A DNA stretch of 64,000 bases. Source: Escherichia sp. E4742. Lineage in GTDB: Bacteria > Pseudomonadota > Gammaproteobacteria > Enterobacterales > Enterobacteriaceae. Position 1 is the first letter of the stretch. Every line of letters starts with the position of its first letter. Position numbers and translations under genes: made by a program. Positions 53,015 through 61,709 of this stretch are shown here, piece after piece. Under the pieces are notes generated by a model. It did not search any database. It had not been told where the DNA came from and saw nothing but the letters and a program-made list of their open reading frames with translations. The stretch lies in the NCBI RefSeq assembly GCF_005843885.1, contig NZ_CP040443.1, positions 4,340,001 to 4,404,000 of the forward strand. The letters are read 5' to 3'.

Positions 53015-53758
53015 TTATTGGCGAATCAACATGTACAGGCGGAACAGATAGATAAGCAATACGGCTGAAATCAGGTTGCTTAAAGTATTAGCCAGTACGG
53101 CACCAATTTCCGGGGTTAATGCGGCAAACGAAGAGGCAAACAGCAGCAACAGTGTTTTTGCCAGTAACCAGCTTAGTACTGCAGGTGCCACCAGACGCAT
53201 ATTCGCCCATGTCAGCCGCATACTGCTGTGCATAGAGGCGAAAACGCCCATTTTATCCTGCACCAACATCACCGGCGCCAGTGCCAGTAAAATGGCCATT
53301 AAAATTCCCGGAACGACCACCAGCATGATGCCAATCTGTACTAAAAGGGTAGTCAGAAAAATCAGAATAAATAACTTTGGCAATATCGGCGCACTGGCAC
53401 CAATAGCGCGTAGCGCACTGACTCTCTGACCCGCAGACACCAGTTGGATGATTAATATTACGCCTCCGGCGAGTATGGCGTTACCGATTAATCCTGAAAA
53501 AGTGGACGCAGCGGAAGCACGCAGCAAAATTTGTTGCTGTTCCGGGGACATATTTTGCACCAGATCGAACAACCCACCGCCGCCACTAACGGGCGCGCCG
53601 TCATTGAGCTGCGCAAGCTGTGCGTCACTGGGTGAGAAAACATGTCCTAACACCACTGTGATAAATGCACAAAGCAACGATACCAACAGAATGGTCATAA
53701 ATTGATTACGGAAAAAATTTCCGGTGTCACGGTATACGGACTGCGCCGTGATAGACAT
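53015..53758 (-). CDS. yciC: UPF0259 membrane protein YciC
   Basis: A 247-residue inner-membrane protein with six hydrophobic segments and no catalytic motif that I recognise. In E. coli it is connected with YciB in envelope maintenance. It is the first gene of the yciC-yciB-yciA set on this strand. A GGAGAG ribosome-binding site precedes the start. Confidence 0.94.
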   Translation of the reverse strand: MSITAQSVYRDTGNFFRNQFMTILLVSLLCAFITVVLGHVFSPSDAQLAQLNDGAPVSGGGGLFDLVQNMSPEQQQILLRASAASTFSGLIGNAILAGGVILIIQLVSAGQRVSALRAIGASAPILPKLFILIFLTTLLVQIGIMLVVVPGILMAILLALAPVMLVQDKMGVFASMHSSMRLTWANMRLVAPAVLSWLLAKTLLLLFASSFAALTPEIGAVLANTLSNLISAVLLIYLFRLYMLIRQ

Positions 53759-53785
53759 GCACTCTCCTTGAGTTTTATGCAGGTG

Positions 53786-54036
53786 TTAATTAGCGGGCAA
53801 TTGTACCCTGGTTATCCCTTCAGTGGCAGCATCACGACTTGTATGGAAAAGCATATCTTTGTAAAGCGCTGGTAATCCACAGAGGGCGTGGGCGCGATCA
53901 CTGGATTTATTGCTTTCTCCGGACACGACAAATTCCTGACAAGCAGAAGGGCTGTTTGCATAAATACCGCAACTTACCGCTTGCTTAAAAGGCCAATAAG
54001 GTAGCAAAAGAATACTTTCGGAGATGAAAAGCCTTC
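53786..54036 (-). pseudogene. Remnant of a YkgJ-type cysteine-cluster protein (C-terminal part)
   Basis: The minus-strand frame from 54007 to 53786 reads QAVSCGIYANSPSACQEF and later SDRAHALCGLPALY. This matches the C-terminal half of YkgJ/UPF0153 zinc- or iron-chelating proteins (SCSIYxxRPSxCREF, RAxHGLPxL). The frame is closed by a TGA at 54035-54037 and the N-terminal CxxCC part is missing. There is no ATG, only TTG. I therefore call it a decayed fragment. The product of a re-used start cannot be excluded. Confidence 0.6.
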
Positions 54037-54039
54037 AAA

Positions 54040-54053
54040 TTGATTTGAATCAC
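54040..54053 (+). promoter_or_regulatory. Candidate FNR box of ompW
   Basis: TTGATTTGAATCAC matches the FNR consensus except at the last base. FNR activation of ompW is reported in E. coli. It lies about 150 bp before the ompW ATG. A motif match only. Confidence 0.45.
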
Positions 54054-54201
54054 GTTAACCAGGATTTGCGATACAACTTCTAAATTAATCCAGATCAATA
54101 AATGCTCATTTAGCGAATGTAATGTGATCTGAGTAGGATCATTTGTTACCCCAATGTAGGTATATTCGTCACGTTTTTATAACCATAACGACGGAGCGAA
54201 C

Positions 54202-54855
54202 ATGAAAAAATTAACAGTGGCGGCATTGGCAGTCAGTACACTTCTCTCTGGTAGTGTCTATGCTCACGAAGCAGGCGAGTTTTTCATTCGTGCAGGTTCG
54301 GCAACGGTGCGTCCAACGGAAGGCGCGGATGGAACTCTGGGAAGTCTGGGGGGCTTTAGCGTGACCAATAACACCCAACTGGGCCTGACCTTCACTTATA
54401 TGGCGACCGATAACATCGGTGTGGAATTGCTGGCGGCATCTCCATTTCGTCATAAGGTTGGCACAGCCACAACCGGAGATATTGCGACAGTCCACCATTT
54501 ACCGCCAACACTGATGGCACAATGGTATTTTGGTGATTCCGGCAGTAAATTCCGTCCTTACATTGGTGCGGGTATTAACTACACCACCTTTTTTAATAAT
54601 GACTTCAATGACACCGGTGAAGGTCTTGGCTTATCCGACCTTAGTCTGAAGGATTCATGGGGCGTGGCGGGACAAGTAGGTGTGGATTATCTCATCAACC
54701 GTGACTGGTTGCTTAATATGTCGGTCTGGTACATGGATATCGACACTGAGGTGAAATATAAATCCAATGGCGCAGTGCTGCCTGCAGGGCGTTATTCAGA
54801 CAACGTACGCCTCGACCCGTGGGTATTTATGTTCTCTGCGGGTTACCGCTTCTAA
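54202..54855 (+). CDS. ompW: Outer-membrane protein OmpW
   Basis: Eight-stranded beta-barrel with a hydrophobic channel; used as the colicin S4 receptor in E. coli. 217 residues: signal peptide of 21 (…SGSVYA cleaved before HEAGEF) and a C-terminal Phe typical of barrel proteins (SAGYRF). It is about five residues longer than the K-12 protein because of a different loop (YKSNGAVLPAGRYSDN) before the last strand, and other loops also differ. In K-12 the yciGFE genes follow; here trpA follows directly. Confidence 0.94.
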   Translation: MKKLTVAALAVSTLLSGSVYAHEAGEFFIRAGSATVRPTEGADGTLGSLGGFSVTNNTQLGLTFTYMATDNIGVELLAASPFRHKVGTATTGDIATVHHLPPTLMAQWYFGDSGSKFRPYIGAGINYTTFFNNDFNDTGEGLGLSDLSLKDSWGVAGQVGVDYLINRDWLLNMSVWYMDIDTEVKYKSNGAVLPAGRYSDNVRLDPWVFMFSAGYRF

Positions 54856-54869
54856 TTTTTTACTATCAA

Positions 54870-54899
54870 TAAACCGCCAGATGTTTTCTGGCGGTTTGT
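54870..54899. terminator. Terminator between ompW and trpA
   Basis: AAACCGCCAG ATGTTTT CTGGCGGTTT hairpin with A residues on one side and TTTGT on the other; placed to stop ompW, and possibly the converging trp transcript. Confidence 0.8.
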
Positions 54900-54905
54900 C
54901 TCAAA

Positions 54906-55712
54906 TTAACTTCGTGTAGCTGCTTTCATCGGACGGACAAAATCTTTCAGTGCTTCCAGCATTTTCTCTGGCTGACTAATGTGTTGCTCGATGATTTTCA
55001 CAATTGCTGACCCAGAAATGGCTCCCGCAGCTCCTGCATCAATCGCTGCTTTTACCTGTTCCGGGGCAGAGATACCAAACCCTTGTAACGGAGGCGCAGC
55101 GTTGTACTCTTTCAGCTTCGTGACCAGATGATTGAGCGGTAATGCCGCGCGGTTTTCCGCACCGGTCACGCCTGCACGTGACAGCAAGTAGGTGTAACCA
55201 CGACCGTAAGAGGCAATCTGGCGCAGCAAATCATCGTCGGCATTCGGCGGGCAGATAAAGATAGGTGCGACATTATGGCGCAACGCTGCCTGACGGAAGG
55301 GCGCAGACTCTTCCACTGGCACGTCGGCAACCAGCACCGAATCGACGCCGACTTTTTCACATTGAGCGTAAAACTCATCAATGCCTTTGTTAAACACCAG
55401 ATTGGCGTACATCAGAAGGCCGACAGGAATCGTTGGGTGCTTCTGGCGAATCAGCGCCAGCATTTCAAAGCACTGTGCGGGAGTAACACCTGCCGCGAAG
55501 GCGCGCAGAGTCGCGTTTTGAATCGTCGGGCCATCCGCGAGTGGGTCGGAGAAGGGGATGCCTAACTCCAATGCATCAGCACCAGCTTCGATCAACGTAT
55601 CGATAATTTTCAGCGACTGCTCAATGCCCGGATCACCGAGTGTGACGAAAGGAACAAATGCGCCTTCTTTGCGCTCCTTCAACTGGGCAAACAGAGATTC
55701 GTAGCGTTCCAT
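54906..55712 (-). CDS. trpA: Tryptophan synthase alpha subunit
   Basis: Cleaves indole-3-glycerol phosphate to indole and glyceraldehyde-3-phosphate; indole is channelled to TrpB. At 268 residues it has the normal length. A TIM barrel with catalytic Glu49 and Asp60 in ALELGIPFSDPLADGP, and phosphate-binding GISGSAIVK near 233. Its start overlaps the trpB stop by one base (TGATG), the classical translational coupling. Confidence 0.98.
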   Translation of the reverse strand: MERYESLFAQLKERKEGAFVPFVTLGDPGIEQSLKIIDTLIEAGADALELGIPFSDPLADGPTIQNATLRAFAAGVTPAQCFEMLALIRQKHPTIPVGLLMYANLVFNKGIDEFYAQCEKVGVDSVLVADVPVEESAPFRQAALRHNVAPIFICPPNADDDLLRQIASYGRGYTYLLSRAGVTGAENRAALPLNHLVTKLKEYNAAPPLQGFGISAPEQVKAAIDAGAAGAISGSAIVKIIEQHISQPEKMLEALKDFVRPMKAATRS

Positions 55713-56905
55713 CAGATTTCCCCTCGTGCTTTCAAAATATCGTGAACGGTGAAGATGTCTTTATCGCCGCGACCGGAAAGGTTAACCACCAGCAACTGCT
55801 CTTTTTCCGGGTTTTCGCGCATCATTTTCAGGGCATGGGCCAGCGCGTGGGAGGATTCCAGCGCCGGGATAATCCCTTCATGCAGGCACAGCGTTTTAAA
55901 TGTTTCAAGTGCTTCATCATCGGTAATTGACACATAATCAGCGCGTCCAATGCTGTTGAGATACGCGTGTTGTGGGCCGACGGACGGGAAATCCAGCCCG
56001 GCAGAAATCGAATAAGATTCCTCAATTTGCCCGTCTTCAGTTTGCATCATCGGTGCTTTCATACCGAAATAGATCCCCACGCGACCGTGTTTTAACGGAG
56101 CGCCGTGCTCGCCGGTTTCGATGCCGTGACCGCCAGGCTCCACGCCAATCAGGCCGACGTTGGTTTCGTTGATGAAATCAGCAAACATACCGATGGCATT
56201 TGAACCGCCGCCAACGCAGGCGATAACGGCATCCGGCAGGCGACCTTCTCTTTCCAGAATCTGAGCTTTAGTTTCTTCGCCAATCATCCGCTGAAACTCA
56301 CGCACAATGGTCGGGTAAGGATGCGGGCCAGCTGCGGTACCCAGCATATAGTGCGCGGTTTCGTAACTACCGGACCAGTCGCGCAGCGCCTCGTTACAGG
56401 CATCTTTCAGCGTCGCGGAACCGCTATGCACCGGGATCACTTCCGCACCCATTAAGCGCATACGAAAAACGTTAGGCGACTGGCGTTCAACGTCTTTGGC
56501 ACCCATGTAAATACGGCATTTCAGGCCGAGCAGGGCGCTGGCAAGTGCCGAGGCCACGCCATGCTGACCGGCACCGGTTTCGGCGATGATTTCGGTTTTA
56601 CCCATCCGCTTCGCCAGTAAAGCCTGGCCCAGCACCTGGTTGGTTTTATGCGCGCCGCCGTGCAGCAAATCTTCGCGCTTCAGATACAGCGTGGTGTTCG
56701 TCCCGGCTGTAATGTTCTGGCATTTGGTCAGCGCGGTTGGGCGCCCGGCATAGTTTTTCAGCAGGTCGTTGAACTGGGCCTGAAATTCAGGATCTTTTTG
56801 CGCGCTGACAAAAGCTTCTTCCAGCTGGCGCAGAGCAGGCATCAGGATTTGTGGCACGTACATGCCGCCAAACTCACCAAAATACGGGTTAAGTAATGTT
56901 GTCAT
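55712..56905 (-). CDS. trpB: Tryptophan synthase beta subunit
   Basis: Joins indole and serine to tryptophan using pyridoxal phosphate. At 397 residues it has the normal length. PLP Lys87 lies in GGAHKTNQ, the phosphate cup in VGGGSNAIG (near 232) and the COMM-domain catalytic Glu in AETGAGQHG (near 109). It lies between trpC (11-bp gap) and trpA. Confidence 0.98.
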   Translation of the reverse strand: MTTLLNPYFGEFGGMYVPQILMPALRQLEEAFVSAQKDPEFQAQFNDLLKNYAGRPTALTKCQNITAGTNTTLYLKREDLLHGGAHKTNQVLGQALLAKRMGKTEIIAETGAGQHGVASALASALLGLKCRIYMGAKDVERQSPNVFRMRLMGAEVIPVHSGSATLKDACNEALRDWSGSYETAHYMLGTAAGPHPYPTIVREFQRMIGEETKAQILEREGRLPDAVIACVGGGSNAIGMFADFINETNVGLIGVEPGGHGIETGEHGAPLKHGRVGIYFGMKAPMMQTEDGQIEESYSISAGLDFPSVGPQHAYLNSIGRADYVSITDDEALETFKTLCLHEGIIPALESSHALAHALKMMRENPEKEQLLVVNLSGRGDKDIFTVHDILKARGEI

Positions 56906-56916
56906 TGTTCCTTTCC

Positions 56917-58278
56917 TTAATATGCGCGCAGCGTCTGGAAAACCGAGGCCAAAAGGCGTGCGTCTTTAATGCCCGGTTGCGACTCTACAGCAGAATTAAA
57001 ATCAAGTCCGGCGCAGCCGGTTTGTGCCGCTTCCACGCAGTTATCTGCGCCTAAGCCCCCCGCCAGCAGAACGTTGCCAAGCGATTGACCATTTAATAGT
57101 GACCAGTCGAAACGTTGCCCGCTTCCACCCTGGCCGTTGTCGAAAACATATTTATCGACGTACTGAAAATCGCGCGCGGGAAGAGTTTCACCGACGCTCA
57201 ATGCTTTCCAGATGGCAACGTGTGCTGGCAGAGCTTCACGCAGCGTATCGATATATTGCTGATCTTCATTACCATGCAGTTGTACTGCCGCCAGCGATAA
57301 CGCGTTAGCTTTGTCCACCACATCGGCAATATCGTGATTGCGGAACACACCAACGTATTGCAACGGTGCCGCAGCCATCACTTCCTGCGCCTGTTCAACG
57401 CTGACGCAACGCGGTGACGTTGTAACAAATATCAATCCACCGTAAATCGCGCCTACGTCATAAGCGGCTCTGGCATCTTGTGGGCGAGTCAGGCCACACA
57501 CTTTATTCTCACCCAGCAACACCCGGCGCACGGCGGCGTTCAAATCGTCATGGGCCATCAACGCCGAACCAATTAAAAAGCCGTTAGCGAAGTGGCTTAA
57601 CTCACGTACCTGAGCGTAAGTATTGATGCCGGATTCGCTGATTACCGTCACGTTGTGCCCCAGTTTCGGCGCAAGCTCGCGGGTACGGTTGAGATCAATC
57701 GACAAATCACGCAGATCGCGGTTGTTGATGCCAACGACCTTTGCCCCCAATGCAATGGCGCGCTCCAGCTCCTCTTCATTACTGACTTCGGTCAGCACAC
57801 CTATCTTCAAACTATGGGCGACAGCAGCAAGCTGGCGATATTGTTCATCGTCCAGAACCGACAGCATTAATAAGCAGGCATCGGCCTGGTAATAGCGCGC
57901 CAGATAGATCTGGTAAGGGTCGATAATGAAGTCTTTACATAAAATCGGCTGGGGGGAGATTTGGCTGACGATGGGGAGGAAATCAAAGCTCCCCTGGAAA
58001 TATTTCTCATCGGTCAGCACCGAAATTGCCGAAGCATAATTTCTGTAAACGGTTGCAATGCGTGCCGGATCGAAATCATCACGGATCACGCCTTTTGACG
58101 GCGACGCTTTCTTGCACTCGAGAATAAACACGGTACGTGCACCCTGTAGCGCATCATAAAAATGTCGCGTGCTCGGCTGAACCTCATTCTGAAAACTGGC
58201 CAGCGGTTGCTGCTGTTTGCGGGCTTCTACCCAAATCGCCTTGTCTGCGACGATTTTCGCTAAAACGGTTTGCATCAT
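56917..58278 (-). CDS. trpC: Bifunctional indole-3-glycerol-phosphate synthase / PRA isomerase
   Basis: Carries two consecutive steps. The C-terminal TrpF domain (about 257-453; KVCGLTRPQDA) isomerises phosphoribosyl-anthranilate. The N-terminal TrpC domain (about 1-255; ILECKKASPSKG, LCKDFIIDPYQI) closes the indole ring. The fused form of 453 residues is characteristic of enterobacteria. Its start is directly after the trpD stop (0-bp gap). Confidence 0.98.
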   Translation of the reverse strand: MMQTVLAKIVADKAIWVEARKQQQPLASFQNEVQPSTRHFYDALQGARTVFILECKKASPSKGVIRDDFDPARIATVYRNYASAISVLTDEKYFQGSFDFLPIVSQISPQPILCKDFIIDPYQIYLARYYQADACLLMLSVLDDEQYRQLAAVAHSLKIGVLTEVSNEEELERAIALGAKVVGINNRDLRDLSIDLNRTRELAPKLGHNVTVISESGINTYAQVRELSHFANGFLIGSALMAHDDLNAAVRRVLLGENKVCGLTRPQDARAAYDVGAIYGGLIFVTTSPRCVSVEQAQEVMAAAPLQYVGVFRNHDIADVVDKANALSLAAVQLHGNEDQQYIDTLREALPAHVAIWKALSVGETLPARDFQYVDKYVFDNGQGGSGQRFDWSLLNGQSLGNVLLAGGLGADNCVEAAQTGCAGLDFNSAVESQPGIKDARLLASVFQTLRAY

Positions 58279-59874
58279 TTACCCTCGTGCCGCCAGTGCG
58301 GTGACTCTGTCGTAAGCGGAACCACTGCGCAGTACCTCAAGAACGGTTTGCGCATTGGCTTGCAGATCTTCCTGGCCATGCAGGCGCATTAACATGGCGA
58401 CATTCGCCGCGACGGCTGCTTCATGGGCGGCGTCGCCTTTACCTTGTAACAAGCGTGTTAAAATGTCACGGTTTTCTTCCGGTGTTCCGCCTGCCAGTTG
58501 CTCCTGGTAGTAGGGCGTCAGGCCAAAATCTTCTGCAGTTAGCTGATAGCTCTTAATTTCGCCGTCATGTAGTTCGGCAACGATTGTCGGCGCGTGTAAA
58601 GAAACTTCATCCATCCCGCCGCTGTGCACCACCGCCGCACGTTGATACCCCAGTACGCGCAGCGTTTCGGCAATCGGCAGCACCAGTTCCGGACTATAAA
58701 CACCAATTAACGCCAGCGGTGGATGAGCCGGGTTAATCAATGGCCCCAGCACGTTGAACAGGGTGCGAGTTTTCAGTTGCTGGCGAACCGGCATCGCGTG
58801 GCGGAATCCGGTGTGATATTTCGGCGCAAAGAGGAAACAGACGCCTAACTCATCCAGCGCCTGGCGCGATTTATCGGCATTCATATCAAGATTAATACCG
58901 AACGCCGCCAGCAGATCCGACGAGCCAGATTTACTGGAGACGCTGCGGTTACCGTGTTTCGCCACTTTCAGTCCACATGCCGCAGCGACAAACGCACTGG
59001 CGGTAGAAATGTTGATACTGTTGCTGCCGTCACCGCCTGTACCGACAATATCGGCAAACAGATAATCAGGGCGCGGGAACGGCGCGGCGTTTTCCAGTAG
59101 CGCCGTTGCTGCTCCAGCGATTTCGTTTGGGTGCTCGCCGCGAATTTTCATGCTCACCAGCGCCGCCGCCAGTTGTTCCGGCTTCAGCTCGCCACGCACC
59201 ACCGCTGAAAAAAGCTGGTGGCTTTCTTGTTGGCTAAGCGTCTGCGCCTGATACAGTTTTTCCAGAATCGGTTGCAACGTGTTGGTTGGTTCTAGTTTCT
59301 GCTGCGCCCAGGCCAGCGTTTGTTCCAGCAGGCGAGCGCCCTGAGTGGTAAGAATGGATTCCGGATGGAACTGGAATCCGCAAACGCGATCTGCATCGTG
59401 ACGTACCGCCATCACCATGCCATTAAAATGGGCATTGATGGTTAAACCTGCCGGAATGTTACTGCCTACCAACGAGTGATAACGCGCCACCGGCAATGGG
59501 TTTGTTAATCCGGCAAACATCGCCTGACCGTCATGTTCAATGCTCGACGCTTTACCGTGAAGAATTTCGCCCGCCTGACCGACATAGCCCCCGTAAGCTT
59601 CGACAATCGCCTGATGTCCGAGGCAAATGCCAATGATTGGCAGTTTACCGCGCAGGCGGGTGAGGAGTTCCGGCATACAACCGGCTTCGCTTGGCACACC
59701 GGGGCCAGGAGAAAGCATCAGCACCGGATTGCTCATCGTCGCCAGGCGTTCAATTAAGGTCTGCGCCGGAATATGGTTGCGGTAAATCACCACGTTATGA
59801 CCATTGCTGCGCAACTGATCTGCCAGGTTGTAAGTAAAAGAGTCGATATTATCGAGCAGCAGAATGTCAGCCAT
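58279..59874 (-). CDS. trpD: Anthranilate synthase glutamine amidotransferase / phosphoribosyltransferase
   Basis: Fused TrpG-TrpD of 531 residues. The N-terminal class I glutaminase (about 1-195) has nucleophile Cys in GICLGHQ (near 84) and His-Glu in FQFHPESILT; it supplies ammonia to TrpE. The C-terminal anthranilate phosphoribosyltransferase (from about 200) has GTGGDGSNSIN and AKHGNRS. It overlaps trpE by one base (TGATG), giving equal synthesis of the two subunits. Confidence 0.98.
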   Translation of the reverse strand: MADILLLDNIDSFTYNLADQLRSNGHNVVIYRNHIPAQTLIERLATMSNPVLMLSPGPGVPSEAGCMPELLTRLRGKLPIIGICLGHQAIVEAYGGYVGQAGEILHGKASSIEHDGQAMFAGLTNPLPVARYHSLVGSNIPAGLTINAHFNGMVMAVRHDADRVCGFQFHPESILTTQGARLLEQTLAWAQQKLEPTNTLQPILEKLYQAQTLSQQESHQLFSAVVRGELKPEQLAAALVSMKIRGEHPNEIAGAATALLENAAPFPRPDYLFADIVGTGGDGSNSINISTASAFVAAACGLKVAKHGNRSVSSKSGSSDLLAAFGINLDMNADKSRQALDELGVCFLFAPKYHTGFRHAMPVRQQLKTRTLFNVLGPLINPAHPPLALIGVYSPELVLPIAETLRVLGYQRAAVVHSGGMDEVSLHAPTIVAELHDGEIKSYQLTAEDFGLTPYYQEQLAGGTPEENRDILTRLLQGKGDAAHEAAVAANVAMLMRLHGQEDLQANAQTVLEVLRSGSAYDRVTALAARG

Positions 59875-61436
59875 CAGAATGTCTCCTGTGCATGATGCGC
59901 GGTGGCAATAGCGCGCAGTACAGCGCGGGCTTTATTACGGGTTTCGTCGGCTTCCGACTGCGGAACAGAATCAAGGACTACGCCAGCACCCGCTTGCACG
60001 GTAGCGATGCCGTTTTCCACCAGCGCCGAGCGGATCACAATGCAGGTGTCGAGATCGCCATGCGCGGTGAAATAACCTACTGCGCCGCCGTAGCTGCCGC
60101 GTCGACGACCTTCCGCTTCGGCAATTAACTGCATAGCGCGTACTTTCGGCGCACCGCTTAACGTCCCCATATTCATACAGGCGCGGTAAGCGTGCAGGGC
60201 GTCGAGATCGTGGCGCAGCTCACCGACAACGCGGGAGACCAGGTGCATCACGTAAGAGTAACGGTCAACTTTGGTGAGATCGGCGACGTAGCGGCTGCCA
60301 GGGGTGCAAATGCGTGCCAGATCATTACGGGCGAGATCCACCAGCATCAGATGTTCAGAAAGCTCTTTATGATCGGTACGCATTTCCAGTTCGATGCGGC
60401 TGTCGAGGTCTCTGTCCAGTGAACCATCGGCACGACGACCGCGTGGGCGTGTTCCGGCAATCGGGTAGATCTCAATCTGGCGGTTGGTGGCGTCATACTT
60501 GAGCGAACTCTCCGGCGACGCGCCAAACAGGGTAAAATCATTATCCTGCATAAAAAACATGTACGGGCTGGGATTACTCTTTTTCAGCACGTAATAGGCC
60601 GCCAGCGGTGACGGGCAGGGCAGAGAGAAACGGCGAGATGGCACCACCTGGAAAATTTCTCCGGCGCGAATCGCTTTTTGCAACGAACGCACTACGCCAC
60701 CGAACTCTTCATCGCTCTGATTACATTCACAACGCATATGCGGCACGGAAACCACCGGCAGCGGCGGCGCGGCTTCGGTCAGTTGCTGACGTAGTTCGTT
60801 CAGGCGAGCAGTGAGACGTTGTTTTTCTTCTTCATTGGGAGCAAACAGGCTGGCCTGAATACGGGTGCTTTTTTTCTGATGATCGATAATCATCAGCGTT
60901 TCGGCGAGATAAAAACAGAAATCAGGGCAGTTATTTTCCGCTGACAATTGCGGTAAATCTTCAAACCCCGCCACAAGGTCATAAGAGAACAGGCCGCCGA
61001 AGAACATTGCTTCTCGTTCTTCCTTCGGTACATTCAACAGATTCTGCAATAAGCGGAAAGTGTCAAAAACCGAAAGGGAGCATATGCGGGCGTCTTCATC
61101 CAGCAGTGGACTGACAGGGGGGAAGCGCAGCACTCGACAGTTTGGTGATTGTTCATTTTCCACACCCGCAGGCAGGGCGTTATCCAGTAGTGTCAGCAGG
61201 GCTTCGCCATTGCGTGAGAGTGCTTTAATTGTGACAGTGTCACCTAAAGCTGTAATACGCAGCGCACTGTCCACCAGCAGCAGGCTTTTTAAATCATCTT
61301 TGCTGTCGATATCTGCGGATTCCAGCAGCAGCGTTGCCGGACGATCCCCACACAACTGGTGAAAAAGCGCGGTGGGATTGTCGCGATAAGCGCCTTCGCA
61401 GGTTAACAATTCGAGAGTCGGTTTTTGTGTTTGCAT
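59874..61436 (-). CDS. trpE: Anthranilate synthase component 1
   Basis: Converts chorismate and ammonia to anthranilate, the first step of the pathway, feedback-inhibited by tryptophan. At 520 residues it has the normal length. The N-terminal regulatory domain includes LLLESADI near 35-45 (the Trp-binding LLES element). The chorismate-binding domain has PSRRFSL, GASPESSLKY, PIAGTRPRG and SGAPKVRAM motifs. It starts about 90 bp downstream of trpL. Confidence 0.98.
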   Translation of the reverse strand: MQTQKPTLELLTCEGAYRDNPTALFHQLCGDRPATLLLESADIDSKDDLKSLLLVDSALRITALGDTVTIKALSRNGEALLTLLDNALPAGVENEQSPNCRVLRFPPVSPLLDEDARICSLSVFDTFRLLQNLLNVPKEEREAMFFGGLFSYDLVAGFEDLPQLSAENNCPDFCFYLAETLMIIDHQKKSTRIQASLFAPNEEEKQRLTARLNELRQQLTEAAPPLPVVSVPHMRCECNQSDEEFGGVVRSLQKAIRAGEIFQVVPSRRFSLPCPSPLAAYYVLKKSNPSPYMFFMQDNDFTLFGASPESSLKYDATNRQIEIYPIAGTRPRGRRADGSLDRDLDSRIELEMRTDHKELSEHLMLVDLARNDLARICTPGSRYVADLTKVDRYSYVMHLVSRVVGELRHDLDALHAYRACMNMGTLSGAPKVRAMQLIAEAEGRRRGSYGGAVGYFTAHGDLDTCIVIRSALVENGIATVQAGAGVVLDSVPQSEADETRNKARAVLRAIATAHHAQETF

Positions 61437-61456
61437 TGTTATTCTCTAATTTTGTT

Positions 61457-61485
61457 CAAAAAAAAGCCCGCTTATAAGGCGGGCT
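61457..61485 (-). terminator. trp attenuator
   Basis: On the minus strand AGCCCGCCTTATAAGCGGGCT followed by TTTTTTTT: the classical 3:4 terminator hairpin of the trp leader, with a slightly different loop from K-12 (TTATAA for TAATGA). It lies between trpL and trpE; stalling at the Trp codons of trpL permits read-through. Confidence 0.95.
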
Positions 61486-61527
61486 GGGTATCTGATTGCT
61501 TTACGCATGGTGAATACACTGCCCGTT

Positions 61528-61572
61528 TCAGGAAGTGCGCCACCAACCTTTCAGTACGAAAATCGCTTTCAT
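61528..61572 (-). CDS. trpL: trp operon leader peptide
   Basis: A 14-residue peptide [14 protein letters not shown] with two tandem Trp codons at positions 10 and 11, identical to the E. coli leader. It starts at the ATG complementary to 61570-61572 and stops at 61528-61530. Ribosome stalling at the Trp codons controls the attenuator downstream. Too short for ordinary ORF calling. Confidence 0.97.
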
Positions 61573-61602
61573 TGTCGATACCCTTTTTACGTGAACTTGC
61601 GT

Positions 61603-61634
61603 ACTAGTTAACTAGTTCGGTGGTTAATTGTCAA
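61603..61634 (-). promoter_or_regulatory. trp promoter and TrpR operator
   Basis: Minus strand: -35 TTGACA (complement of 61629-61634), 17-bp spacer, -10 TTAACT (61606-61611). The perfect operator palindrome ACTAGTTAACTAGT (61603-61616) covers the -10, so TrpR with tryptophan blocks RNA polymerase. Identical in layout to E. coli. Confidence 0.95.
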
Positions 61635-61709
61635 CAGCTCATTTCAGAATATTTGCCAGAACCGTTATGATGTCGGCGCCAAAAACATTATCCAAAACGG
61701 GAGTGCGCC

